Assembly (NCBI RefSeq): GCF_004346035.1
Contig: NZ_SLZN01000017.1
Location: forward strand, 1-63,217
Direction: 5' to 3'
Origin: Acidomonas methanolica
GTDB lineage: Bacteria > Pseudomonadota > Alphaproteobacteria > Acetobacterales > Acetobacteraceae
Length of the DNA: 63,217 nt
Translations under genes and position numbers: made by a program
The notes under the pieces: model-generated
Database searches by the model: none
What the model saw: only the letters and a program-made list of their open reading frames with translations
What the model was told of the DNA's origin: nothing
In this document: positions 55,836 to 63,217 of the stretch, piece by piece
Position numbering within the stretch: the stretch's first letter is position 1
Layout of the letters: every line of letters begins with the position of its first letter

Positions 55836-56834
55836 ATGAAGGCGATTGGCTATTCCTCGATCGGCGCTCCTTCCGTTCTGGAGGAGATCGAGCTGCCGAA
55901 GCCCGTGCCCGGCCCGCGCGATCTGCTGGTGAAGGTCGAGGCGATCTCGATCAACCCGGTGGACACCAAGATCCGCCGCCGCGCGGCGGCGCTCCCCGGC
56001 GAAAGCTGGCGCGTGCTCGGCTGGGATGTGGCGGGGGTGGTCGAGGCGGTCGGGGCGGAGGTCACGCTCTTCGCGCCGGGCGACGAGGTCTTCTACGCGG
56101 GCGAGCTGATGCGTCAGGGCGGCAATGCGGAATGGCACTGCGTCGATGAGCGGCTGGCCGGTCACAAGCCGGAGACGCTCGACTGGGGTCAGGCGGCCTC
56201 CCTCCCGCTGACGGCACTGACGGCATGGGAATTGCTGTTCGAGCGGCTGGGCGTGACCCCGGAGACGGAAGGCGCGCTGCTGGTGATCGGCGGGGCCGGC
56301 GGCGTGGGCTCGATACTGATCCAGCTCGCGCGGCGGCTGACGGAACTGACCGTCATCGCCACTGCCTCGCGGGCGGAAAGCCGCGCATGGTGCGAGACGA
56401 TGGGCGCGCATCACGTCATCGACCATTCGCGCGACATGACGGCGCAGCTGGCGGAAATCGGGCATCCGGAGATTCCGTTCGTCGCCAGCCTGACGGCGAG
56501 CGACGTGCATCACGCCTTTCTCGTGGAGACTCTCGCGCCGCAGGGCGTGCTGGTGTTGATCGACGATCCGGCGGGATTCGACATCATGCCCTTCAAGCGC
56601 AAGAGCGCCACGATCGCATGGGAATTCATGTTCACCCGCACGCTCTTCGAGATGGACGACAAAGAGATCCTGGGCGAGATTCTGGAGGAGGTCGCGCGTC
56701 TGGCGGATGAAGGGCTGCTTCGCCCCACCGATACGCGCCGGCTGGCGCCGATCTGCGCGGAAACCCTGCGCGAGGCGCATGAGGCGTCCGAGCGAGGGGC
56801 AAGCATCGGCAAAACGGTGGTGCTGGGATTCTGA
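55836..56834 (+). CDS. zinc-independent alcohol dehydrogenase/quinone oxidoreductase (MDR family)
   Basis: A 332-residue medium-chain reductase. The GroES-like half runs to about residue 120 and the Rossmann half has LLVIGGAGGVGSILIQLARR. The LTALTAWELLFERLGV stretch before it is typical of the zinc-binding-family-but-zinc-free subgroup that acts on quinones or enones. The catalytic zinc Cys/His set of true alcohol dehydrogenases is missing. ATG 55836 has GGAG ten bases upstream. It follows rlmB by 35 bases. Confidence 0.87.
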   Translation: MKAIGYSSIGAPSVLEEIELPKPVPGPRDLLVKVEAISINPVDTKIRRRAAALPGESWRVLGWDVAGVVEAVGAEVTLFAPGDEVFYAGELMRQGGNAEWHCVDERLAGHKPETLDWGQAASLPLTALTAWELLFERLGVTPETEGALLVIGGAGGVGSILIQLARRLTELTVIATASRAESRAWCETMGAHHVIDHSRDMTAQLAEIGHPEIPFVASLTASDVHHAFLVETLAPQGVLVLIDDPAGFDIMPFKRKSATIAWEFMFTRTLFEMDDKEILGEILEEVARLADEGLLRPTDTRRLAPICAETLREAHEASERGASIGKTVVLGF

Positions 56835-56937
56835 GCGGGAATTTCGTTACATTCCGGCCCTGCGCCGACGCGGCGGCGGCACAATCTCGCCACGACGCGA
56901 CGTGACGATACACTCCTGACCCAAAGGAGGATTCCAA

Positions 56938-57450
56938 ATGAAGCGGTCGAGACTCCTCTCACTTTGCGCGGCGGCGATGCTGCTTCTGCCTCTGATGGCC
57001 GAAAGCGAGGCCCTGGCCCAGCCTGGCCCCGGTCCTGGTCCCGGTGGCGGCCCTGGCCCGGGACCTGGGCCGGGGCCAGGGCCAGGCGGGTTCTGGCATG
57101 ACCGGATGGGACCGTGGGGTCCGGGCAGGGAGGGACCGGTCGGGCCCGGCGGAGGCTGGCGGGGCTGGCATCCGGGGCCGCATGGATGGCGGCGCGGCGA
57201 TTACTTCGCCGGGTGGCGCGCGCCGGGATATCGCATCCCGGACTGGCACGCCTATCCGGGGCTTTATGCGCCGCCGCCGGGCTATTACTGGACCCGGTAT
57301 GACAACCAGTATCTGCTGACCGAGATCGCGACGGGATTGATCGCGGGGATCGTCGGCGGCGTGGTTGGCAGCGTGATCGCGCCGTCACCCGCCGCGCCGG
57401 GCGTGCCTCCGCCACCGGGAATTCCTCCGCAACCGGGTTTTCCTTACTGA
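56938..57450 (+). CDS. RcnB-family periplasmic protein with Pro-Gly repeats
   Basis: A 170-residue secreted protein (signal ending EALAQP). Residues about 29-51 are PG/GP dipeptide repeats followed by a Gly/Trp-rich segment, and the RcnB-type domain is YRIPDWHAYPGLYAPPPGYY then TRYDNQYLLTEIATGLIAGI. RcnB of E. coli buffers periplasmic Ni/Co, but its His/Met-rich signature is not evident here. CAAAGGAGG lies before the ATG. It converges on the hydrolase gene; an AGCCCG/CGGGCT hairpin (57450-57465) follows without a T-run. Confidence 0.78.
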   Translation: MKRSRLLSLCAAAMLLLPLMAESEALAQPGPGPGPGGGPGPGPGPGPGPGGFWHDRMGPWGPGREGPVGPGGGWRGWHPGPHGWRRGDYFAGWRAPGYRIPDWHAYPGLYAPPPGYYWTRYDNQYLLTEIATGLIAGIVGGVVGSVIAPSPAAPGVPPPPGIPPQPGFPY

Positions 57451-57523
57451 GCCCGGTGTCGGGCTGACCCGGTCCCGGGACTGCCTCGTCGGCCCGACCG
57501 ACCGCAGGTCGTTTCGCGGGCGC

Positions 57524-58483
57524 TCACGGAGGGGACAGAACGAAATCCGCGATTGCCGGGACCACGCCGGGAGCGAGGGGCAGCCCGGGATCGGCATAGG
57601 TCGCCACATTCGCGCGGCGATCATCGGATGCGACGGGCTTCAGCACATGATTGGTGTCCGGCAGAAGCACCAGCGTCGCTGCGGGATCGGCCTGTTTCAG
57701 CAATGCCGCGTCTTTCACACCGACCTGAAGATCGCGCTCGCCCTGCATGATCAGGACGGGTTTGTGAAATCCGGCCAGCAGCCTCGTCGGATCGATGGCG
57801 AGCGCGTCGATCAGGAAATTCTGTACCGCCGGGCGGAAGAGCGGGAACAGGGCGGGATTCAGGGTGTCCACATCGACATGCCGTCCGGCCTCGAGGGTGG
57901 AGAGCGCCGCCAGAGCCTGACCGAGGATCGGGGCGTTCGCCGGGTTGGATTTCAATTGCTCGGCGAGCACCTGCCCCATCGGCCTGCCGGGCGTCGAGAC
58001 GAGGATGAGCCCGCAGATGGCCGCATCCTCCTTTCCCGCCACGAGCGCGACGAGCCCGCCTTCGCTATGCCCGAGAACCCAGACGCAGCGTGCGCCCGTC
58101 GCATGGCGGACCGATCCGATCCAGGAATGGACGTCCGCCGCGTAGTCCTCAATGGTGACGGCGTTGCCGTCCGGGACGGCTCCGGCGCTCGCAAATGTCC
58201 CGCGCTTGTCGATGCGGAGCGTGGCGATGCCGCGTGTGGCCAGTCCTTCGGCCAGCAGCTTCAGCGTGGCGGCCTTCATCCCATGGGGGTTGTTGCCGTC
58301 GCGATCGGTCGCGCCCGAGCCGGGGATCATGAGGACAACCGGGGCGTTCTTGCCGGGCGAGAGCATCGTGCCCTTGAGGGGGCCTGTCGGGCCGGGCGCC
58401 TCCAGGAAACTCTCGACGGGCGGCGGGGCCTGGGTTGGAGCGGCTGCGGTCGCGGCCGAGAGCAGCGCGGCGAGGAGGATCAT
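57524..58483 (-). CDS. secreted alpha/beta-hydrolase family protein
   Basis: A 319-residue protein with a signal peptide (ATAAAPTQA). The hydrolase core has LMIPGSGATDRDGNN for the oxyanion side, nucleophile elbow GHSEGG, the acid Asp in GERDLQVG and the His in PDTNHVLK. The frame continues upstream to 58534 but GAGG-ATC before ATG 58481-58483 fits the shorter start. This is a dienelactone-hydrolase-like/BAAT-like esterase; the substrate is unknown. Confidence 0.85.
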   Translation of the reverse strand: MILLAALLSAATAAAPTQAPPPVESFLEAPGPTGPLKGTMLSPGKNAPVVLMIPGSGATDRDGNNPHGMKAATLKLLAEGLATRGIATLRIDKRGTFASAGAVPDGNAVTIEDYAADVHSWIGSVRHATGARCVWVLGHSEGGLVALVAGKEDAAICGLILVSTPGRPMGQVLAEQLKSNPANAPILGQALAALSTLEAGRHVDVDTLNPALFPLFRPAVQNFLIDALAIDPTRLLAGFHKPVLIMQGERDLQVGVKDAALLKQADPAATLVLLPDTNHVLKPVASDDRRANVATYADPGLPLAPGVVPAIADFVLSPP

Positions 58484-58619
58484 GGTTTTCTCCCGACAGA
58501 GGACCCAGCCAGTCACCGATATCGACAGGAACACGGGGGCCGTCGACTGCGCCGTATTTGAAATCTGACAGTCTCCGCCGATAATGCAACCTCATTTCCG
58601 GAACCGGGAGGCGGAAAGC

Positions 58620-59156
58620 ATGACGGGATATGTTGCGCTGCTCCGGGCGGTGAATGTCGGGGGCACGGGCAAGCTGCCCATGAGCGTTCTGACCGGGCTT
58701 TGCGAGGCGGCGGGCTTTGCGCGGGTGCGGACTTATATTGCGAGCGGCAACGTCGTTTTTCAGAGCCACGGCACCGAGGCGCAGGTCCGGTCCGCCCTTG
58801 AGGAGCGGCTGCGCGCCTATGCCGGAAAGGAAATCGGCGTCGTGGTGCGCACGGCGCGCGAGATTGCCGATGTGGTCGCGCGCAACCCCTTTGTGGATGC
58901 GCCCGGCAATCGGGTCATGGCGTTGTTCGTCGATGCGCCGCTGCCGGACGATCCACTCGACGGCGTGACCGGAATCGGGAACGAGCAGATCCGTCTGGGA
59001 ACGCGCGAATTCTTCGTCTTCTACCCGGACGGCATGGCTGACACGCGGCTGCGCATCCCCGGCGGCAGGCATGGCACGGCGCGGAATATGAACACTGTGG
59101 GCAAGCTGGCTGAAATGGCCGCCGCTCTCGATCAGGGCCCGATCGCCTCAGGCTGA
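58620..59156 (+). CDS. DUF1697 domain protein
   Basis: A 178-residue cytoplasmic protein of the DUF1697 family: YVALLRAVNVGGTGKLPMSVL, YIASGNVVFQS and the C-terminal GRHGTARNMNTVGKLAEMA. The function of the family is unknown. GGGAGGCGGAAA precedes ATG 58620. It is divergent from the hydrolase across 136 bases that must hold both promoters. Confidence 0.9.
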   Translation: MTGYVALLRAVNVGGTGKLPMSVLTGLCEAAGFARVRTYIASGNVVFQSHGTEAQVRSALEERLRAYAGKEIGVVVRTAREIADVVARNPFVDAPGNRVMALFVDAPLPDDPLDGVTGIGNEQIRLGTREFFVFYPDGMADTRLRIPGGRHGTARNMNTVGKLAEMAAALDQGPIASG

Positions 59157-59220
59157 CCGGGCAACTCCCACACCGGGCCGGAAAAATTCCCTGGTTCCGG
59201 ACGATCGCGCGAATGTCGCC

Positions 59221-60051
59221 TCAGATCATATAATCGACGGGCGGCAGGCGCTGGTCCATGCCGAGAGCCGGAAGGGCGGTGTGGCGGGTGCCGATGCGGC
59301 GGGCGGGGTTGCCGACGACGGTCGTGTAGGGGGGGACGTTTTCGAGGACGACGGAACCCGCGCCGATCTTGCAGCCTTCGCCGAGTTCGATATTGCCGAG
59401 GACTTTGGCGCCCGCGCCGACGAGGACGCCACGGCGGACCTTGGGATGGCGATCGCCGGTTTCCTTGCCGGTGCCCCCGAGGGTGACGTTCTGAAGCAGC
59501 GAGACGTCGTCGTCGAGCACGCAGGTTTCGCCGATGACGATGCCGGTGCCGTGATCGAAGACGATGCGGCGGCCGAGGCAGGCGGCGGGGTGGATGTCCA
59601 CGGCGAAGCGTTCGCTCACGAGGCTCTGGATATGGCGCGCGAGGTGCTGGCGGTCGTGCCGCCAGAGCCAGTGGGCGATGCGGTGGGCCTGGATGGCGTG
59701 ATAGCCCTTGAAGAAGAGAAAGGCGGTCACGTAGTCCGGGCAGGCGGCGTCACGTTCCTGCACAGCGATCATGTCCGCGCAGGCGGCTTCGGCGATGGCG
59801 GGAGAATGGGCCAGGGCGGAGGCGACGAGCGCGGTGAGCACCGGGGCGGACAGGGCGCGATCGGCCAGCTTGGTGCCGAGAAGGGCCGCGAGGGCGCTCT
59901 GGAAGTTGCGGTGGTCGCTGATGCCGGTGGCGAAGACGCCCTGGATGAGCACGTCGCAGCAGACATCGCTCTGGACGAGCATGTCCTGCCAGATGGCGTC
60001 GAGATTCGGGGGAGAAGAAAGCTGCGGGGAAGCTGGGAAAGTGTCGGTCAT
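59221..60051 (-). CDS. cysE: serine O-acetyltransferase
   Basis: A 276-residue first enzyme of cysteine synthesis (serine plus acetyl-CoA to O-acetylserine). The N-terminal helical SATase domain (about 20-150) is followed by a left-handed beta helix of hexapeptides: DIHPAACLGRRIVFDHGTGI, VIGETCVLDDDVSLLQNVTL. The C-terminal tail ends in VDYMI, an isoleucine end typical of CysE proteins that dock into O-acetylserine sulfhydrylase (CysK). It overlaps ubiH by four bases. Confidence 0.94.
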   Translation of the reverse strand: MTDTFPASPQLSSPPNLDAIWQDMLVQSDVCCDVLIQGVFATGISDHRNFQSALAALLGTKLADRALSAPVLTALVASALAHSPAIAEAACADMIAVQERDAACPDYVTAFLFFKGYHAIQAHRIAHWLWRHDRQHLARHIQSLVSERFAVDIHPAACLGRRIVFDHGTGIVIGETCVLDDDVSLLQNVTLGGTGKETGDRHPKVRRGVLVGAGAKVLGNIELGEGCKIGAGSVVLENVPPYTTVVGNPARRIGTRHTALPALGMDQRLPPVDYMI

Positions 60052-61280
60052 AATCCCATGGCCCGGCGCACGAAGGCGCGTTTCAGTCCCGGCATGCGGT
60101 TGAGCGCGCCGAGTCCGAGGTCGCGCGCCAGCCGCAGGGCCGGATTGTCGTTACCGAAGAGGCGTTCCAGCCCGTCGCAGGCGGCGAGGGTCAACATGGC
60201 CTGCGGACGTGCGCGTCTCTGGTAGGAGGTCAGCACGGTTTCCCCGCCGGGGTCCAGCCCTTCCGTGACGGCGTTTTCGAGGATTTCGGCGAGAATGGCG
60301 ATATCCCGGAAGCCGGCGTTCAGCCCCTGCCCGGCGATAGGGTGAAGGCCGTGAGCCGAGTCGCCGGCCAGAGCGAGACGGGAGGCGATGTAGCGCTGGG
60401 CAAATTGCGCCGAGAGGGGGTAGATCCAGCGCCGCCCCGTGGGGTGGAAGGCGCCGATCTCGTCATCGCCCAGGCGGGCGGCGATTTCGCGGATGAAGAC
60501 GTCGTCCGGCAAGGCGTGCAGGCGGGGCGCGCGGCGCGCGCTTTCGGCCCAGACAATGGCGGAGCGGTTGGGGTGGTCGTCCGTGCCGCTCAGGGGAAGA
60601 CGGGCGAAGGGGCCTTGCGGGAGGAAATGTTCGAGCGCACGTCCGTCATGGGGTTTTTCATGCGCGATGACGCTGATGATGCCGCACTGGTTATAGGGGA
60701 GTCGCGTCAGCGGGATACGGGCCTGATCGCGCAGCGGGCTCTTGCGGCCCTCGGCGGCTATGGCGAGGGCGGCGGTGAAGGTCTCGCCGGTATCGAGCGT
60801 GATGGCGACATGGTCCGGGGCGAAGGTAAAGCGGCCGGTGGCGGGGGTGCGGAGAAGGAGGGAGCCGGCCGCGGCGGTTTCGGACAGGGCGGCGTTCAGC
60901 GCGCGGCGGAGATCGCGGGCCTCGACCATCCAGCCGAAGGGGCCGTCGGCCTCGGCTTGGGTGAACTCGACCGTCCATGGCGAGGGACGGGCATGGGGTT
61001 TGCCGTCGCGGACGAGGATTTCGGTGATGGGCTGGGCCGGCCGGGGGAGATGGGACCAGAGCCCGGCGCTGACCATCATGCGGCGGGACCCCTCGGAGAG
61101 GGCGTAGGCGCGGCCGTCGAGCGAGGGATCTTCCAGATCATGCAGGGGCGCGCGCTCGATCAGCAGGGTGCGGAGTCCGGCATGAGCGAGGCGACAGGCG
61201 AGGGTCGCGCCGACAGGGCCGCCGCCGTTGACGGCGATGTCGATGGTCCGGGGGGCGGCCGTGGCGGCGGAAGTGTTCAT
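60048..61280 (-). CDS. ubiH: FAD-dependent ubiquinone biosynthesis hydroxylase (UbiH/UbiF/VisC family)
   Basis: A 410-residue monooxygenase. The FAD dinucleotide site is IAVNGGGPVGATLACRLAHAG, the second motif is DLRRALNAAL, and GDSAHGLHPIAGQGLNAGFRD is the UbiH-family flavin motif. It hydroxylates the ubiquinone ring precursor; which carbon (C5, C6 or C1) cannot be told. Ubiquinone is the acceptor of complex I and membrane dehydrogenases here. Coupled to cysE by ATGA. Confidence 0.9.
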   Translation of the reverse strand: MNTSAATAAPRTIDIAVNGGGPVGATLACRLAHAGLRTLLIERAPLHDLEDPSLDGRAYALSEGSRRMMVSAGLWSHLPRPAQPITEILVRDGKPHARPSPWTVEFTQAEADGPFGWMVEARDLRRALNAALSETAAAGSLLLRTPATGRFTFAPDHVAITLDTGETFTAALAIAAEGRKSPLRDQARIPLTRLPYNQCGIISVIAHEKPHDGRALEHFLPQGPFARLPLSGTDDHPNRSAIVWAESARRAPRLHALPDDVFIREIAARLGDDEIGAFHPTGRRWIYPLSAQFAQRYIASRLALAGDSAHGLHPIAGQGLNAGFRDIAILAEILENAVTEGLDPGGETVLTSYQRRARPQAMLTLAACDGLERLFGNDNPALRLARDLGLGALNRMPGLKRAFVRRAMGL

Positions 61281-61296
61281 GGTGAGGCGATTCTAG

Positions 61297-61767
<471 letters not shown>

Positions 61768-61813
61768 GCCGCCCGCACCAGGTTCAGCAAATTCCAATCA
61801 GGAGAGTCGAGGA

Positions 61814-62287
61814 ATGTCCATCTTCCGTTTTTCCGTTCCGGCCATGCTGGCGGGGCTGGTTCTGACGGCGGCGCCCGCCGCACATGCGATCCCGGCGAAG
61901 CAGTGTTACGCCGATTTCCGCGCCGCGAAGAAGGCCGGAACGCTGAACGGGCAGACCTACAAGGAGTACAAGGCGGCCCAGTGCGGCGATGCGGCGGCCC
62001 CTGCGGCGGCGTCAACCGCGCCGGCGACTCCGGCCGCCTCCCCTGCTCCTGCCGCTCCGGCCCCGGCCGCGCCGGCTGCTGCCCAGCCGGTGGCGTCGTC
62101 CGGGAATGTGGTGTTTCCGGGTGCGGTTGCGCCGCAATATGCCAAGCTCTCGCCGGGGAAAGCACGGATGAAGACGTGCCTCGATCAGTATCACGCCAAC
62201 AAGAGCACAGGCGGAAACGGGTCGCTGAAATGGATTCAGAAGGGCGGCGGGTATTATTCCGAGTGCAATGCGAAGCTGAAGGGGTGA
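61814..62287 (+). CDS. cysteine-paired secreted protein with Ala/Pro linker
   Basis: A 157-residue product with signal peptide (AAHAIP). Two similar blocks flank an Ala/Pro linker: CYADFRAAKKAGTLNGQTYKEYKAAQC near residues 31-57 (shown here in two parts: CYADFRAAKK, then YKEYKAAQC), and a C-terminal ARMKTCLDQYHANK with GGGYYSECNAKLKG. Each block holds two Cys, probably disulfides. It is a small periplasmic protein resembling others I associate with acetic acid bacteria, of unknown role. GGAG precedes the ATG. Confidence 0.75.
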   Translation: MSIFRFSVPAMLAGLVLTAAPAAHAIPAKQCYADFRAAKKAGTLNGQTYKEYKAAQCGDAAAPAAASTAPATPAASPAPAAPAPAAPAAAQPVASSGNVVFPGAVAPQYAKLSPGKARMKTCLDQYHANKSTGGNGSLKWIQKGGGYYSECNAKLKG

Positions 62288-62410
62288 GGCCGCTCTGTTT
62301 TTTCCGAGGCGTCGTGTTTCATGCGGCGTCTCTCCCATCCGCGTTCATGCCTTGTTCAAATACCAATTCCATCTCAGGGGCGCTGACTCAAGGGCGTTGA
62401 CGGGGGACAC

Positions 62411-62809
62411 ATGAGTGACACAGCAGCGACCGGCGATTCTCCGCCGAACGCCGTGCCGACAATTCGCGTCATCGCGATGCCGTCGGACACGAATCCCGCG
62501 GGCGATGTGTTCGGCGGCTGGATTATGTCGCAGATGGATCTCGCGGCCGGCACCCTCGCCTCGTTGAGGTGCCGGGGCCGCTGCGTGACGGTTTCGGTGG
62601 AAAGCCTGACCTTTCACCAGCCGGTTTTCGTCGGGGACGAGGTCAGCATCTATACGAACCTCCTGCGAACCGGGCGAACGTCGCTCGCCATTCATGTCGA
62701 GACATGGCGGCGCGCACGTCACGGCCACGAAACCTTCAAGGTGACGGAGGGCATCTTCACCTTCGTGGCCCTGGACGAGAACCGCAAGCCACGCCCGTTG
62801 CCGCCATGA
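62411..62809 (+). CDS. yciA: acyl-CoA thioesterase, YciA type
   Basis: A 132-residue hotdog-fold enzyme that hydrolyses acyl-CoA. PSDTNPAGDVFGGWIMSQMDLAAG carries the conserved Asn/Asp catalytic region, followed by VTVSVESLTFHQPVFVGDEV and TEGIFTFVALDENRKPRPLP. GGGGGAC precedes the ATG. The preceding gap (62288-62410) holds no gene. Confidence 0.93.
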   Translation: MSDTAATGDSPPNAVPTIRVIAMPSDTNPAGDVFGGWIMSQMDLAAGTLASLRCRGRCVTVSVESLTFHQPVFVGDEVSIYTNLLRTGRTSLAIHVETWRRARHGHETFKVTEGIFTFVALDENRKPRPLPP

Positions 62810-62937
62810 TGGACGCCGCTCCGAACAGGCAGCGTGAACCCGAAGCCGGCGCATGACGCCTGTTGCCGAAGGATAAAGGTTTCGCGGCTTCTTTTTCGTC
62901 AGGAAAAGAAGCTGTACTCCTTCAGAGGCTGCCTCGG
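62810..62937. other. non-coding spacer after yciA
   Basis: No gene seen. It contains GTCAGGAAAAGAAGCTG and a TTCTTTTTCGTC stretch near 62889-62900; no clear terminator hairpin was found. Confidence 0.5.
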
Positions 62938-63118
62938 AAGTCGTTGTGTCATGGGGACGACGTTCCCGGGGCTCCGCCCCGAACCCCGCCAAAGGGCGGT
63001 CACCCTTTGGAAACCCTTTGATTTAATTTATTGAAATTCAAGGGGTGAAGGGGCTTTGGCCCCTTCCGGGTGCAGGGCAGAGCCCTGCATCGGCGTGAGT
63101 CGCGACGTCTGAAAACAG
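62938..63118 (-). repeat. dispersed palindromic repeat, copy 2 (inverted)
   Basis: The reverse strand repeats the ordered blocks of the copy at 158-313: GCCGATGCAGGGCTCTGCCC, TTTCAATAAATTAAATCAAA, GGGTTTCCAAAGGGTG, GGCGGGGTTCGGGGCGGAGC. The core is CCAAAGGGC/CCCTTTGG (62989-63010). About 24 extra bases (a CCGGAAGGGGCCAAAGCCCC palindrome-like block) are inserted compared with copy 1. The two copies flank about 62.6 kb in opposite orientation. Confidence 0.75.
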
Positions 63119-63120
63119 CC

Positions 63121-63217
63121 CCCTAGAGCGTTTTCTGCACGAACTGAATCGTTAGGGATTCCCCTTGGCGGCGTGATCTGATTCAAGATGAGAGCCGGGA
63201 AGGGGGCTGGCTTTGGA
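63121..63217 (+). mobile_element. possible insertion-sequence end
   Basis: The last 97 bases (AGAGCGTTTTCTGCACGAAC, then GTGATCTGATTCAAGATG) resemble, from memory, the ends of IS5-type elements of acetic acid bacteria that precede a transposase start. It directly abuts the repeat. The window ends before any transposase codon could be confirmed, so this is a weak call. Confidence 0.3.

Noticed and set aside
57450-57465. AGCCCG/CGGGCT hairpin as terminator after the RcnB-like gene
   Set aside because: A six-base stem without a T-run is not enough to call a terminator in DNA this GC-rich.

Overview
The window is GC-rich chromosomal DNA whose gene content and protein sequences point to an acetic acid bacterium (family Acetobacteraceae, class Alphaproteobacteria). 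Pointers are the pdhABC-lpdA cluster with a lipoyl domain on E1-beta, a MucR regulator, OlsB ornithine-lipid synthase, a TonB/ExbB/ExbD/ExbD/TPR cluster, an RcnB-like protein, and dispersed CCAAAGGGC palindromic repeats of a kind I associate with this family. The genus cannot be fixed from the sequence alone. Almost everything is ordinary, intact core-genome material; the only signs of mobile DNA are at the two window edges.

Layout. 1-334: a possible transposase tail and one copy of a dispersed repeat. 335-5370 (minus): pyruvate dehydrogenase operon pdhA-pdhB-pdhC-lpdA, with a divergent ScfR/RamB-type regulator at 5497-6993. 7001-12467 (mostly minus): a small membrane protein, a transglutaminase, and a fur-olsB-lnt-XRE gene run headed by a separate mucR. 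12562-15108: a TusA-like gene converging on a nifU-like, nitroreductase, tsaB, rimI run. 15227-21626 (minus): tonB-exbB-exbD-exbD-TPR followed by an OmpR/EnvZ-type two-component pair. 22001-28646 (minus): prfB with a +1 programmed frameshift, PBP1A, an aldo/keto reductase and a DegP protease. 28973-31986: small secreted protein, tadA-like deaminase, glutamine amidotransferase, ilvE. 32147-46762 (minus): the complete 13-gene nuoA-N complex I operon with fused nuoCD and a long, N7-cluster NuoG, i.e. the enterobacterial rather than the usual alphaproteobacterial architecture. 46970-48787: GH15 glucanohydrolase. 49419-51517: a MobA/MocA-like nucleotidyltransferase domain fused to a TetR regulator, then a secreted protein. 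51486-54785: aquaporin-like channel with degenerate NPA motifs, 23S rRNA methyltransferase, lipoprotein, tyrosine phosphatase. 54843-54928: tRNA-Tyr. 55039-62809: rlmB, quinone oxidoreductase, RcnB-like protein, hydrolase, DUF1697, cysE, ubiH, glnB, a cysteine-paired secreted protein and a YciA thioesterase. 62810-63217: second repeat copy in inverted orientation and a possible insertion-sequence end.

How the parts connect. Pyruvate dehydrogenase, complex I and UbiH supply the NADH-to-ubiquinone branch of respiration. Iron is a recurring theme: a fur gene, a TonB energiser, an Nfu Fe-S scaffold, and a perfect Fur-box palindrome (46957-46973) lying exactly between the -35 and -10 elements of the only evident promoter of the Fe-S-rich nuo operon. 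The items most worth follow-up are that Fur-box promoter, the nucleotidyltransferase-TetR fusion, two genes (rimI and a histidine kinase) whose conserved N-termini have no ATG/GTG/TTG start and seem to begin at CTG, and the direct repeats at the tonB promoter.
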